A DNA stretch of 64,000 bases from Pontibacterium granulatum (GCF_029961155.1 NZ_JASBRH010000001.1:305428-369427), one strand, 5' to 3'; positions 18,165 to 28,017 are shown, counted from the first letter of the stretch. The notes: a model not told the origin generated them from the letters alone. Numbers and translations are program-made.

Positions 18165-19898
18165 TTACATTGGCAGCAGCTGATCAACCATCAGCTGTAC
18201 ATTGCGCTGCCCTCTAAATTCATTGATATCCAATCGATAGACGGCACGCACGCGCGCGACGCTGTCGTTCGGCCACTGCTCAAGATCAGCGTTGAAGTGA
18301 ATTCCATCAACGGCCAATCCTGACGCGGGATCCATTAACACCATTTTCAGGTGTTTCTGTCCGACTATACGTTGCTGTAAAAGGGCAAATTCACCATCAA
18401 AAAGCGGTTCGGGGAACTGATGCCCCCACGGCCCAGCCTCCCGCAGCATCTCCGCCATCTCGATAGAGATTTCACCGGCAGTCAACGCGCCATCGGTGAG
18501 TACCGTTTCCTGCAGGTCAGACTCGCTGAGTTGGCGGCGTACTTCCCGATCAAATGCATCGGCGAATTGCTGATAATCTCCAGCTTTGAGCGTCAGACCA
18601 GCGGCCATCGCATGACCACCAAACTTACTGAGCAAGCCCGGATTGGCGGCAGCGATTGCGTCCAGACCGTCTCGCACATGGAAGCCCGCAATCGAGCGGG
18701 CAGAGCCTTTAATCTCGCCTTCATCGCCCGGTGCAAATGCAATCACAGGCCGGTGCATCCGCTCTTTTATACGCGAGGCGAGAATACCGATCACCCCCTG
18801 ATGCCAGGTTTCATCATACAGGCACACGCCATAAGGCATCGATTGTGCTTCAAGCTGCAATCCACCAAGTAGATCCAGCGCCTGATGCTGCATCTCCTCT
18901 TCGATACCACGCCTTTCACGATTCAACTGATCCAGCGTACTGGCCAGTTGCCTAGCCTGATCAGCATCATCAGTGATCAGGCATTCGATGCCAATTGAGA
19001 TATCTTCAAGTCGGCCTGCTGCATTCAGCCGAGGCGCCACAGCAAACCCCAGATCTGACGCCACCAGCTTGTGGCGCTGGCGCCCTGCAACCTCTAATAA
19101 CGCCAAGATACCCGGACGGGCTCGGCCAGCCCGGATACGTTGCAATCCCTGATGCACAAGAATGCGATTGTTCTGTTCCAGCGGCACAACATCAGCTACC
19201 GTCCCCAGCGCAACAAGATCCAGTAATTCTGCCAGATTGGGCGGTGCAATTCGCTGTTGTTCAAACCAGCCGCTCTGTTGTAATGCTCTGCGTAGTGCGA
19301 TCATCACATAGAAGATCACTCCCACACCGCAGGTCGACTTGGCCGCGAACCCACACTCTGGCTGGTTCGGGTTCACAATGGCACAGGCTTCCGGCAGCTC
19401 GCTTCCCGGCAAATGGTGGTCGGTCACGATCACGTCGATACCATGCTCTGCGGCCCGCTTCACGCCGGAGATGCTGGAGATGCCGTTATCCACGGTGATC
19501 AGCAACTGCGGTTGCCGCGCCAGTGCCACATCAACAATTTCGGGGCTCAGACCATATCCGTAGTCAAACCGGTTGGGCACCAGGTAATCTACGTGGTGCA
19601 ACCCCATCTGGCGCAAAGCCAGGATCGCCACCGAAGTGCTGGTTGCCCCATCGCAGTCAAAATCCCCCACGATGAGCACCCGCTCCTGCAGGCGCACGGC
19701 TTTTACCAACCGCTCTACAGCAGTATCGACGCCACGCATATCGTCATCCGGCAACAGCGCTTTGAGATTCCTACCCAGGTCATTGAGGTCGTGCAAACCG
19801 CGGCTGGCGTAGATACGCGCCAAGACCGGATTGACCTGATTGAATAACGGCAGGTTGGTTGCAGGAGTGCTTCGCTGGCAGATTGTCAGCTGCTTCAT
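18165..19898 (-). CDS. recJ: Single-stranded-DNA-specific exonuclease RecJ
   Basis: A 577-residue 5'-3' exonuclease of the DHH phosphoesterase superfamily, used in RecF recombination and mismatch repair. Metal-binding motifs are visible in order: VGDFDCDGATST, ITVDNGISS, VTDHHLPG and a DHHA1-type GGHAMAAGLTL. The ATG at 19898 overlaps the upstream stop by 4 bp (ATGA), which decides the start over a longer open frame. Confidence 0.95.
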   Translation of the reverse strand: MKQLTICQRSTPATNLPLFNQVNPVLARIYASRGLHDLNDLGRNLKALLPDDDMRGVDTAVERLVKAVRLQERVLIVGDFDCDGATSTSVAILALRQMGLHHVDYLVPNRFDYGYGLSPEIVDVALARQPQLLITVDNGISSISGVKRAAEHGIDVIVTDHHLPGSELPEACAIVNPNQPECGFAAKSTCGVGVIFYVMIALRRALQQSGWFEQQRIAPPNLAELLDLVALGTVADVVPLEQNNRILVHQGLQRIRAGRARPGILALLEVAGRQRHKLVASDLGFAVAPRLNAAGRLEDISIGIECLITDDADQARQLASTLDQLNRERRGIEEEMQHQALDLLGGLQLEAQSMPYGVCLYDETWHQGVIGILASRIKERMHRPVIAFAPGDEGEIKGSARSIAGFHVRDGLDAIAAANPGLLSKFGGHAMAAGLTLKAGDYQQFADAFDREVRRQLSESDLQETVLTDGALTAGEISIEMAEMLREAGPWGHQFPEPLFDGEFALLQQRIVGQKHLKMVLMDPASGLAVDGIHFNADLEQWPNDSVARVRAVYRLDINEFRGQRNVQLMVDQLLPM

Positions 19899-20689
19899 TG
19901 TGGATTCGCCTCCACTTGCGGTAACAGCTGATCGGTCTTGCCTGTCAGGAAGTACGCCAGAAGGCCGATCCATTCCCTGACAGCGGTAGATAGGTCACGC
20001 ATATTACGCCAAAACTGTATTGAAAAATTGTTACCAGACACCCGATAGTCCACCGCATGAGGCACGACATCCCACCCCTGTTTGCGGAAGATACCCACAG
20101 AGCGTGGCATATGAAATGCCGAAGTTACCAACAACCACTGCCCCGAACCTTTATCCACAAGCTCACCGGTATAAACGGCATTTTCGAAGGTGTTGCGCGC
20201 CTAGCGCTCTACGATCAAACGCTCCCTGAATCCGATCTGCTCAGCCCACTGCGCCACCACATCCGCACCACGGTACTGTTGATAAAGCACCGAACTACTG
20301 CCACCTGTAATCACTATTGGAACGTTTGGATAACGCCGGGCAAGCATCGGCAGCATCATGACACGCTCAGCAGCTGAGTTCATATGCGGCTGTTCATACA
20401 TAGCCGACAGCGCCGCCTCCTCCGCGCCCCCCAGGATAATAATGCCTGCGATCTGATTCGGAAGCTCCGCCGGTGGGATACGTTGCTCCAGAGGCTTCAA
20501 AAGCAGGTTACCGACCGGAAAGACTGCGACACTCAGCAACAGCATGACCGACACCAGACTCAACCAAAGACCAGAGCGCTTTCCCGCCCAGACCAGCAAC
20601 AGCCCAACCAGGATCAGCAGCAAAAACAAGTGATCGGGACTGGCAAGCGCCCAGAATACCTTGGATAGATAGAAAAACAGATCCTGCAT
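19895..20689 (-). pseudogene. elyC: ElyC/YdcF-like (DUF218) envelope protein gene interrupted by an in-frame amber codon
   Basis: Read through, this is a 264-codon gene for a two-helix inner-membrane protein with a periplasmic DUF218 domain, related to ElyC of E. coli, which affects peptidoglycan and lipid-carrier metabolism. The N-terminal part has two hydrophobic helices, GIIILGGA and ITGGSSS. Codon 163 is TAG (plus-strand 20201-20203), exactly at the conserved ER(Q/S)ARNTFENA motif, and the frame continues with LLVTSAFHMPRS to the normal end, overlapping recJ by 4 bp. One C-to-T change from CAG would explain it. The ATG directly follows the thrC terminator and lacks a clear ribosome binding site. 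Pseudogene, sequencing error or amber read-through are all possible. Confidence 0.8.
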
Positions 20690-20693
20690 ATAC

Positions 20694-20723
20694 AAAAAAG
20701 GCCCGGCAGATGCGGGCCTTTTG
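20694..20723 (-). terminator. Intrinsic terminator of hom-thrC
   Basis: GGCCCGCATCTGCCGGGCC on the minus strand forms a GC-rich stem followed by six T residues, 16 bp after the thrC stop. The T-tract runs straight into the elyC-like start codon region. Confidence 0.85.
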
Positions 20724-20738
20724 GGATTCCTTCAATCC

Positions 20739-22133
20739 TTAGTTCTTGTGAACGTGCCCCGCTATGTACTGCTGTACAGTCTGCAGGTCATTCGCCAGAA
20801 CTTCAACGCGCTCCTCGCGCTCGAACAGGTCAGTCATGTGCGGCGGCAGCTGTGGCGATTCCAGGCCTGCTTTCACAACGGGCTCAGGGAATTTCACCGG
20901 GTGTGCTGTCGCCAGTGTTACCATCGGCACAGACTTGTCTTTCCAGCACTCACGCGCCGCTTTTACGCCGATCGCGGTATGTGGATCCAGCAGGTAACTG
21001 GTTTCCGCAAAAACATCTTTGATGACTTCGCAAGTGGTCTCATCATCTACCGCGTAGCTGTCAAACAGTTCACGCACCTGATCCCAGTTGCCATCACCCA
21101 ACTGAACAGATTCAGACCTGAAGCGATCCATCAGGTCAGCAATCGCTGCTCCGTCACGGCCGTACACGTCGAACAGCAGACGTTCGAAGTTGGAGGAAAC
21201 CATGATATCCATGGATGGAGACAGGGTATGTACCAGCTCACCTTTGGACATGTCGTTACCGGAGATCACGCGGTGCAGAATGTCGTTGCGGTTGGTTGCC
21301 ACAACCAGCTGCTGAATCGGCAGACCCATCTGCTTCGCCAGGTAACCCGCAAAGATATCGCCAAAATTACCGGTTGGTACGGAGAAAGATACCGGACGGT
21401 GTGGACCACCCAGCGCCAGCGCCGCGGAGAAGTAGTACACGATCTGGGACATAATACGCGCCCAGTTGATCGAGTTCACCGCGCCCAACTTCATGCCTTT
21501 CAGGAATTCCTGGTTGGCGAAGCTGTCTTTCACCATCTGCTGACAGTCGTCGAAATTACCTTCCAGCGCGATGTTGAAGACGTTGTCTTCCAGAATGGTC
21601 GTCATCTGGCGACGCTGTACTTCGGATACACGGTTGTGTGGATGCAGGATAAAGATATCCAGGTGATCGCTGTGGCGGCAGCCTTCGATCGCGGCAGAAC
21701 CGGTATCACCGGAGGTCGCCCCCATGATCACCAGACGCTCGTTGCGTTTGGTCAGGGCGTAATCCATCAGACGCCCCAGCAGCTGCAGGGCAAAGTCTTT
21801 AAACGCCAGGGTAGGACCGTGGAACAGCTCCAGAACCCACTCGTTGCTGCCCAGCTCTTTCAGCGGCGCAACCGCAGTGTGGTTAAAGCCCGCGTAAGTC
21901 TCGTCGATCATCTGTTTCAGATCATCGTCAGCCACGCAGTCATCCACGAACGGCTTGATAACTTTGTACGCCAGCTCAGCGTAGGAGAGACCCGCCCAGG
22001 AGGCGATCTCTTCCTGAGAAAATTTAGGCAGCTCTTCAGGCACGTAAAGACCACCGTCGCTTGCCAGACCCGCCAGCAGGACCTCTTCAAAATTCAGTGC
22101 CGGAGCCTGTCCCCGGGTAGAGATATATTTCAC
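20739..22133 (-). CDS. thrC: Threonine synthase
   Basis: A 464-residue PLP enzyme converting O-phosphohomoserine to threonine. The start KYISTRGQAPALNFEEVLLA matches Pseudomonas-type ThrC, and LAFKDFALQ holds the PLP lysine. PTGNFGDIFAGY binds the cofactor phosphate. The GTG at 22133 is chosen because AAGGAG lies 8 bp upstream; a TTG at 22139 would be only 2 bp from it. It follows hom by 12 bp and ends at a strong terminator, so hom-thrC is one unit. Confidence 0.95.
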   Translation of the reverse strand: MKYISTRGQAPALNFEEVLLAGLASDGGLYVPEELPKFSQEEIASWAGLSYAELAYKVIKPFVDDCVADDDLKQMIDETYAGFNHTAVAPLKELGSNEWVLELFHGPTLAFKDFALQLLGRLMDYALTKRNERLVIMGATSGDTGSAAIEGCRHSDHLDIFILHPHNRVSEVQRRQMTTILEDNVFNIALEGNFDDCQQMVKDSFANQEFLKGMKLGAVNSINWARIMSQIVYYFSAALALGGPHRPVSFSVPTGNFGDIFAGYLAKQMGLPIQQLVVATNRNDILHRVISGNDMSKGELVHTLSPSMDIMVSSNFERLLFDVYGRDGAAIADLMDRFRSESVQLGDGNWDQVRELFDSYAVDDETTCEVIKDVFAETSYLLDPHTAIGVKAARECWKDKSVPMVTLATAHPVKFPEPVVKAGLESPQLPPHMTDLFEREERVEVLANDLQTVQQYIAGHVHKN

Positions 22134-22145
22134 GCTCAAGACTCC

Positions 22146-23447
22146 TTAGTCCGCCAGGTGTTCTACGCGGATACGGGTAACAGCACCGCAGATAGCGTCC
22201 AGCGCTTCCATCTCTGCGATCGCTTCATTCATCTTCTGTTCCTGCACACGCTGAGTCAGGATGATGACCGGCACCTGCTCTTCGTGGGTTTCTTTCTGGA
22301 TGATTGCTTCAATATTGATGCCCTTCTCACCCAGAATACTGGTTACCTGAGCCAGTACACCTGGCTGCTCCAGCGCCTGCATGCGCAGGTAGTATGCAGT
22401 TTCGATCTCTTCTACGGGCAGTACCGGTGCGTCAGACAGCTCGCTTGGCTGGAATGCCAGGTGAGGCACGCGATTATCACGGTCTGCGGTCAGGGTACGA
22501 ACAACATCAACGATGTCAGCTACAACAGCGGAAGCGGTTGGCTCTGCACCGGCGCCAGCGCCGTAGTACATGGTCTGGCCAACTGCATCGCCATCAACCA
22601 GCACCGCGTTCATCACGCCGTTTACGTTTGCCAGCAGGGCGGATTCCGGTACCAGTGTCGGGTGAACGCGCAGTTCGACGCCGTCCTCAGTGCGACGACT
22701 TACACCCAGATGCTTGATGCGGTAGCCCAGTTCTTCCGCATACTGCACATCTTCACGGGTGATCTTGCTGATACCCTCGGTGTACGCTTTTTCGAACTGC
22801 AGCGGGATACCAAATGCCAGCGAAGCCAGGATCGTCAGCTTGTGTGCCGCATCGATACCTTCAACATCGAAAGTTGGATCCGCCTCGGCGTAACCCAGCG
22901 CCTGCGCTTCTGCCAGCACATCGGCGAAGTCACGGCCCTTATCACGCATCTCGGTCAGGATGAAGTTGCCGGTACCGTTGATGATACCCGCCAACCAGTT
23001 GATCTGGTTCGCAGACAAACCTTCACGAATCGCCTTGATAATCGGGATACCGCCAGCAACAGAGGCCTCAAACGCCACCATCACGTTTTTGCGCTGTGCA
23101 GCTTCAAAGATTTCGTTACCGTGCACGGCGATCAGCGCCTTGTTAGCGGTCACTACGTGCTTGCCGTTTTCAATGGCAGTCAGAACCAGATCTCGCGCAA
23201 CGTCATAACCACCAATCAGCTCGACGACTACGTCGATCTCCGGATTAGTCGCAACTTCGAAAATATCCTGAGTAACCTGAACACCTTTGGTATCACAGTC
23301 TGGATTTGGACGGCGTGCGCCAACCTCTTCCACGATAATTCGACGACCCGCGCGACGAGAAATCTCATCCGCATTACGCTTCAATACATTGAAGGTGCCG
23401 CCACCAACGGTTCCAAGACCACAGATACCTACTTTTACCGGTTTCAA
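22146..23447 (-). CDS. hom: Homoserine dehydrogenase
   Basis: A 433-residue monofunctional enzyme reducing aspartate semialdehyde to homoserine. It begins KPVKVGICGLGTVGGGTF (NAD(P)-binding), has VVTANKALIAVHG, IINGTGNFILTEM, and GYAEADPTFDVEGIDAAHKL, and ends in an ACT regulatory domain (ALEQPGVLAQVTSILGEKGI), where threonine usually inhibits. The start codon is TTG, with AGAGG upstream, and the alignment to family N-termini supports it. Confidence 0.95.
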   Translation of the reverse strand: MKPVKVGICGLGTVGGGTFNVLKRNADEISRRAGRRIIVEEVGARRPNPDCDTKGVQVTQDIFEVATNPEIDVVVELIGGYDVARDLVLTAIENGKHVVTANKALIAVHGNEIFEAAQRKNVMVAFEASVAGGIPIIKAIREGLSANQINWLAGIINGTGNFILTEMRDKGRDFADVLAEAQALGYAEADPTFDVEGIDAAHKLTILASLAFGIPLQFEKAYTEGISKITREDVQYAEELGYRIKHLGVSRRTEDGVELRVHPTLVPESALLANVNGVMNAVLVDGDAVGQTMYYGAGAGAEPTASAVVADIVDVVRTLTADRDNRVPHLAFQPSELSDAPVLPVEEIETAYYLRMQALEQPGVLAQVTSILGEKGINIEAIIQKETHEEQVPVIILTQRVQEQKMNEAIAEMEALDAICGAVTRIRVEHLAD

Positions 23448-23501
23448 AACTTAACCTCTCGCTGTGAAAAACTTCAGCACTGCACAAAAATTGAGCCGGG
23501 T

Positions 23502-23507
23502 ATTATA
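23502..23507 (-). promoter_or_regulatory. hom: Putative -10 element for hom-thrC
   Basis: A perfect TATAAT on the minus strand, 55 bp before the hom start in the 160-bp gap after dsbC. The -35 is poor. A promoter is needed here because dsbC has its own terminator. Confidence 0.45.
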
Positions 23508-23564
23508 GCGAAAACCCTGTTGCAGGACTATTGCCTATTGCAGGTTATGGCGCGCCATCAGCAA

Positions 23565-23594
23565 TAAAAAAGGGGCATAAAATGCCCCTTTTTT
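23565..23594 (-). terminator. Intrinsic terminator of dsbC
   Basis: GGGGCATTTTATGCCCC followed by TTTTTT on the minus strand, 14 bp after the dsbC stop. The stem is flanked by A and T tracts. Confidence 0.85.
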
Positions 23595-23607
23595 CGACAA
23601 ATAAGAC

Positions 23608-24342
23608 TTAATTTAGCTTCAGCGCACGTGCCAACTGCTCTGCAGGCAGGTAACCCGGCATCAATGTGCCGTCTTCGAATACCAACGCAGGCGTACCAGT
23701 AACCCCAACGGACTGACCTAACACCATCTGCTGAGCCACCGGCGAGTCACAGCTCTTCCCCTCAACCTGTTGACCTGACTTTGCCTGGGTCAGAAGGGCG
23801 TTACGCTGATCCGGTGCGGCGCACCAGATAGACTCCATCACTTTGAACGTGCGAGATCCAACACCTGCACGCGGGAATGCCAGGTAGTTTACCTGAATAC
23901 CCATCTTATTCAGCGTCGGCACCTCTTTATGCAGCTTACGGCAGTATCCACAGTCCACATCCGTAAACACCGTAACCGTGGCCTTACGTGTTCCTTCTGC
24001 CGGGAACACAATCATATCTTTTTCTTCGATTTTAGCGATTTGCTCAAGACGCTGCTGCTTGCGCTTGCCCTCAGTCAGGTTCACAAAGCCTTCCTGTTCA
24101 GAAAGACGGAACAGCTGACCCAGCATAAAGTACTCACCTTTGGCATCGGAGTAGAGCAGCTCACCGGTGTTCAGCTCCACCGCATACATCCCTTCCATCT
24201 CGGCTGGCTCAATCGCCACTACGCTCAGACGTGCATCAATCTTTTTCAGACTCTGCTTGATCACATCCTCGGCGGTAGGCGCCGCATATGTCCAACTGCT
24301 TATTCCCAAGACAACCAGACCTACTGCCCATAACTGTCGCAT
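23608..24342 (-). CDS. dsbC: Thiol:disulfide interchange protein DsbC
   Basis: A 244-residue periplasmic disulfide isomerase. The ATG at 24342 is preferred: GGGGA sits 5-6 bp upstream and it gives a compact signal peptide ending WTYA|APTAED. The N-terminal dimerisation domain (VAIEPAEMEGMYAVELNTG) is followed by a thioredoxin fold with active site VDCGYCRKLH and cis-proline loop GVTGTPALV. A structural cysteine pair (IWCAAP and GKSCDS) is also present. It follows xerD and precedes hom, as in Pseudomonas. Confidence 0.93.
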   Translation of the reverse strand: MRQLWAVGLVVLGISSWTYAAPTAEDVIKQSLKKIDARLSVVAIEPAEMEGMYAVELNTGELLYSDAKGEYFMLGQLFRLSEQEGFVNLTEGKRKQQRLEQIAKIEEKDMIVFPAEGTRKATVTVFTDVDCGYCRKLHKEVPTLNKMGIQVNYLAFPRAGVGSRTFKVMESIWCAAPDQRNALLTQAKSGQQVEGKSCDSPVAQQMVLGQSVGVTGTPALVFEDGTLMPGYLPAEQLARALKLN

Positions 24343-24401
24343 CGTTTTCCCCATAATAATCACGCCTGATAATGCCTAAGATACAGAACAAGCGATAAAG
24401 T

Positions 24402-25322
24402 TCAGCCGCGTGGATGATGTTTACTGTGCAGGGACTGTAAACGATGCTGCGCGACATGTGTATAGATTTGTGTTGTGGACAAGTCACTATGCCCCAGCAG
24501 CATCTGCACAACACGCAGGTCCGCACCATGATTCAGCAGATGGGTAGCAAATGCATGCCTTAGTACATGGGGAGATAACGGCTTGTCGATACCCGCCACA
24601 ACTGCATAACGCTTGACCCGGTGCCAGAACGTCTGCCTTGTCATCTGCTGACCGCGACGACTGGGAAACAACACCTCACTGGTTGTATCGCTAATTAGCT
24701 GGGAACGACCATCGCGGATATACTGCAACACCCAGCCAATCGCCTCCTCACCCAGTGGCACCAGGCGCTCCTTGCTGCCTTTACCCATAACCCGGATAAC
24801 ACCTTGGCGTAGATTCACCTGCGAACGCTGCAGGGTGACCAGCTCGGTTACACGCAAGCCGGTCGCATAGAGCAGCTCCAGCATCGCCCGATCCCGCAGC
24901 TCCACCGGATCACCAACATCAGGGGCCTGCAACAGATTTTCCACATCGTTTTCAGTTAGGGTCTTCGGTAACGAACGCCCTTTTTTAGGGCTTTCAATCA
25001 GAAGCGTTGGATCAGCCTCAATCAGCTTCTCACGCACCAAATAGCGATAGAAACCACGTAGAGAAGACAGCAAACGCGCGGTAGAGGACGCCTTAATGCG
25101 CTCCGCGAAGCGCCAGGCCAGATGGCGCTGCAAGTCTTCCTTGCCAGCACCAATGAGACGCCCACCTCGGGCCTGCAGCCAACCCGCGTATTGCACAAGA
25201 TCACGTCGGTAGGACGCCAGTGTATTTTCGCTCAGACCTCGCTCCATCCAAACAGCATCAAGGTACTGCTCGATCAGGCGAACCTCAGATTCAGCAACCA
25301 TCGCTTGTGAGGAAGATGACAT
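24402..25322 (-). CDS. xerD: Site-specific tyrosine recombinase XerD
   Basis: A 306-residue recombinase that with XerC resolves chromosome dimers at dif. The SAM-like N-terminal domain has YRRDLVQYAGWL. Catalytic residues are in TGLRVTEL (Arg), GKGSKERLVPL (Lys), HVLRHAFATHLL (HxxR), LGHSDLSTTQIYTHV (His and Tyr). Gene order xerD-dsbC-hom-thrC matches Pseudomonas and supports XerD over XerC or a mobile integrase. Confidence 0.93.
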   Translation of the reverse strand: MSSSSQAMVAESEVRLIEQYLDAVWMERGLSENTLASYRRDLVQYAGWLQARGGRLIGAGKEDLQRHLAWRFAERIKASSTARLLSSLRGFYRYLVREKLIEADPTLLIESPKKGRSLPKTLTENDVENLLQAPDVGDPVELRDRAMLELLYATGLRVTELVTLQRSQVNLRQGVIRVMGKGSKERLVPLGEEAIGWVLQYIRDGRSQLISDTTSEVLFPSRRGQQMTRQTFWHRVKRYAVVAGIDKPLSPHVLRHAFATHLLNHGADLRVVQMLLGHSDLSTTQIYTHVAQHRLQSLHSKHHPRG

Positions 25323-25362
25323 TACAATTACAACAACTTAGACCAGCAAAACAAAAAAGAAC

Positions 25363-26739
25363 TCAGCGATAGACTTCCAGTTCCGCTACCTTATCCAGGG
25401 CGATACTGTAGGTTGCAACGCCACGCTGCATACGCTGCTCAATCATGACCTCATGGCGATTCATTTCCAGGATTCGCCCCTCAATACGACGCCCAAAATA
25501 GGTCACCATACGGACCGGCTTACCCACATACTGCGCCATATCAGACAACGGCGTCGCACGATACCCCTTCACCTCAGGCACAACTGGAGCCTGGCGTGAC
25601 GGAGCCAGAACAACCTGCGGCACATCCAACTTCTGCTTGGAATCCTCCGCCAGCTCGATCGACTCAAAAGCCTCAACCTGCGGCTCATTCAACACCTGAA
25701 CTTCAGGCTCCGGCACTGCAACGGCGGCCATCGCCTCTTTCAAAAACGCACTGATTTGCGGAGCATTGATCTGCTGCCCATTGATATTTATGGACGGATT
25801 CAACAACCCAACAACGGCTTCTGGCGAATCCAACCCCATCATATCAAACTGACCAACAGGACTTGGTGGCTGCAGTTTGAATCCCAGATTCGCACCCGGT
25901 TTGTACATACCTACTACGTGCTGCACAAACACCTCCGGCGGCTGTACACCCATCAGTCGCCCCAGCTGGATAAATTCCTCACCCAACGCCGCATCAAACT
26001 GCTCATCCTGCACACCCGCCTGAGTGGCACAATACTCCCGGTAACGGCTGTTAAAGCCTTTATCACGCGCATCCATCGATATGGAGTGAAGCCGAGCACT
26101 ACCTGCCATGGACGCGGCTGTCAGCGAGCTATCCGACACCTCAAGCGCCATCTCGAACGAAAAATCACTGAGCTGTTTCGCATCCACCGCCATATCAATC
26201 GTCATGCGCTGTGTAGCGGGGATAAACTGGTAGCCCACCTCCATGTCCAGATTGATCATGCGATAGCCCATCGCCTGCATCAGCTCCGGTCCCTGCAACG
26301 AGCTACAGAAACGCCCAAACGTGTACGTCTGCTGTGCTTGAGCCCGCTGCGCCATAACCGCCCACTGCTGCAACATCGGCCCATCCAGGTGAAACAACAC
26401 ACCCTGCAGACGCAGCGACAACCCCTCCGGCCAGGGCTCATGCTGCAGATTGCCATCCAGGCGCATCATCTGCGACCAGTCCTGCGACTTCAGCGCCACC
26501 TCTTCAATCCGCAACTGGTCTCCCATTCCCATCGGCGCCACACGCACGTCCTGCAATGCCACTTCGGTCGCCAACAGATCGATACGTACACCGCCATAAT
26601 TGATCTCAACAAACGGCGAGGCCTGGGCCACCATACGGTCTGCCAAATCACTCGCACGCCACCAGAGATACCCATAGAAACCCGCCACCGCAAACACAGG
26701 CAATAGCAGGATAAAGAGAAGGAGAGAGATCCGTTTCAA
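25363..26739 (-). CDS. Membrane-anchored periplasmic protein of unknown function
   Basis: A 458-residue protein starting with TTG at 26739 (KRISLLLFILLLPVFAVAGF), preceded by GGAA. A single N-terminal helix (about 4-26) anchors it, and the rest should be periplasmic. Residues 40-130 contain repeated beta-rich segments (INYGGVRIDLLATEVALQDV) like those of AsmA/DUF945-type envelope proteins. The C-terminal 60 residues (YVGKPVRMVTYFGRRIEGRI) look like a small beta-barrel, SH3-like domain. I do not recognise the family. It lies 40 bp upstream of xerD, after the rplS terminator. Confidence 0.7.
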   Translation of the reverse strand: MKRISLLLFILLLPVFAVAGFYGYLWWRASDLADRMVAQASPFVEINYGGVRIDLLATEVALQDVRVAPMGMGDQLRIEEVALKSQDWSQMMRLDGNLQHEPWPEGLSLRLQGVLFHLDGPMLQQWAVMAQRAQAQQTYTFGRFCSSLQGPELMQAMGYRMINLDMEVGYQFIPATQRMTIDMAVDAKQLSDFSFEMALEVSDSSLTAASMAGSARLHSISMDARDKGFNSRYREYCATQAGVQDEQFDAALGEEFIQLGRLMGVQPPEVFVQHVVGMYKPGANLGFKLQPPSPVGQFDMMGLDSPEAVVGLLNPSININGQQINAPQISAFLKEAMAAVAVPEPEVQVLNEPQVEAFESIELAEDSKQKLDVPQVVLAPSRQAPVVPEVKGYRATPLSDMAQYVGKPVRMVTYFGRRIEGRILEMNRHEVMIEQRMQRGVATYSIALDKVAELEVYR

Positions 26740-26836
26740 AATTGCGTTCCGGACAGTTCAGGATTGGAATGGACACACTATAGGCAACGATACCTAAATT
26801 TGCCATCACACCCGCCTGAGCGTAATCAACAGGCAC

Positions 26837-26866
26837 AAAAAAAGCGGCATAAAAGCCGCTTTTTCA
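26837..26866 (-). terminator. Intrinsic terminator of the rpsP-rimM-trmD-rplS operon
   Basis: AGCGGCTTTTATGCCGCT with flanking A and T tracts, 22 bp after the rplS stop on the minus strand. Confidence 0.85.
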
Positions 26867-26887
26867 TTTGCAGTATCAAACAGATGC

Positions 26888-27244
26888 TTAGTTAAGCTTC
26901 TCTTTAATACGTGCAGACTTACCGCTACGCTCACGCAGGTAGTACAGCTTAGCTTTGCGCACGTCACCGCGACGCTTAACAGCAATGCTGTCTACAGTAG
27001 TGCTGTAAGTCTGGAAAGTACGCTCCACACCTACACCGTGAGAGATCTTACGTACGGTGAATGCAGAGTTTACGCCGCGGTTACGCTTACCGATAACTAC
27101 GCCTTCAAACGCCTGCAGACGGGTACGGGAACCCTCTACTACTTTTACCTGTACAACAACGGTGTCACCCGGGCCAAATTCTGGCACTTCTTTGGTTTTC
27201 TGTTCAGCTTCAATCTGCTGAATAATCAGGTTCTTGCTGCTCAT
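26888..27244 (-). CDS. rplS: 50S ribosomal protein L19
   Basis: A 118-residue protein of normal L19 length with the conserved [30 protein letters not shown] and VERTFQ segments and a basic C-terminus. It sits at the 30S/50S interface. It is last in the rpsP-rimM-trmD-rplS operon and follows trmD by 17 bp. Confidence 0.97.
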   Translation of the reverse strand: MSSKNLIIQQIEAEQKTKEVPEFGPGDTVVVQVKVVEGSRTRLQAFEGVVIGKRNRGVNSAFTVRKISHGVGVERTFQTYSTTVDSIAVKRRGDVRKAKLYYLRERSGKSARIKEKLN

Positions 27245-27261
27245 GGCTCGCTCCTAAATAT

Positions 27262-28014
27262 TCAACCGTCGGACCCTTGGGTCTCCCGGATAAAATCTTT
27301 TAACAATGCCTGCTGTTCTTTGGTCAACTCCTGAGATTCCAGCAGCTCCGGACGCCGTTTCCAGGTTCGTCCCAGTTGCTGTTTCAGACGCCAGCGTCTG
27401 ATCTCCTCATGGTTGCCGCCCAGCAGCACCTCAGGCACCTGCATTCCGTCAAACTGTTCCGGTCTCGTGTAGTGCGGACAATCCAGCAACCCATCAGCAA
27501 ACGAATCCTCGACAGCCGAGTCCTGATGCCCCAACACGCCGGGCACCAGCCGAGAAACCGCGTCGATCATGGTCATGGCAGGCAGTTCGCCCCCACTGAG
27601 GACAAAATCCCCTAACGACCACTCCTCGTCGATCTCGGTTTCAATCAGACGCTCATCAATACCTTCATAGCGTCCGGCTACCAGAATCAACTTCTTACGA
27701 GTTGCTAGTTCCTGCACCCCGTTATGGTCCAGTCGGCGTCCCTGAGGTGACAGATAGATCACTTTCACCTCATCATCCCCCGCTGCTGCTTTAGCAGCGT
27801 GGATCGCGTCCCGCAGCGGCTGAACTTTCATCAGCATGCCGGGGCCACCGCCGTACGGCCGATCGTCTACAGTACGGTGCTTGTCATGCGTAAAATCACG
27901 CGGATTCCAGCACTCGACCTCGATCGAACCATTTCGTACCGCTCTTCCGGTGACACCAAAGCGAGAAATCGCTTCAAACATCTCCGGAAACAGCGTCACT
28001 ACGCCAAACCACAC
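27262..28014 (-). CDS. trmD: tRNA (guanine37-N1)-methyltransferase
   Basis: A 250-residue SPOUT-family enzyme forming m1G37 in tRNA. It begins [13 protein letters not shown] from a GTG start and contains [32 protein letters not shown] and [11 protein letters not shown], the trefoil-knot and S-adenosylmethionine site. It starts 3 bp after the rimM stop; no other start fits. Confidence 0.97.
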   Translation of the reverse strand: MWFGVVTLFPEMFEAISRFGVTGRAVRNGSIEVECWNPRDFTHDKHRTVDDRPYGGGPGMLMKVQPLRDAIHAAKAAAGDDEVKVIYLSPQGRRLDHNGVQELATRKKLILVAGRYEGIDERLIETEIDEEWSLGDFVLSGGELPAMTMIDAVSRLVPGVLGHQDSAVEDSFADGLLDCPHYTRPEQFDGMQVPEVLLGGNHEEIRRWRLKQQLGRTWKRRPELLESQELTKEQQALLKDFIRETQGSDG

Positions 28015-28017
28015 GGT

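Noticed and set aside
18165..19973. A 25-residue longer N-terminus for RecJ
   Set aside because: The ATG at 19898 overlaps the preceding stop in the usual ATGA way and the extra residues are out-of-family.
20721..23567. A 948-codon open frame on the plus strand opposite thrC and hom
   Set aside because: It is exactly antisense to two well-supported genes, has a composition dominated by His, Arg, Gln and Val that mirrors their codon bias, and matches no family.
24402..25322. Tyrosine recombinase as a mobile-element integrase
   Set aside because: Length, motifs and the xerD-dsbC-hom-thrC order identify the housekeeping XerD.
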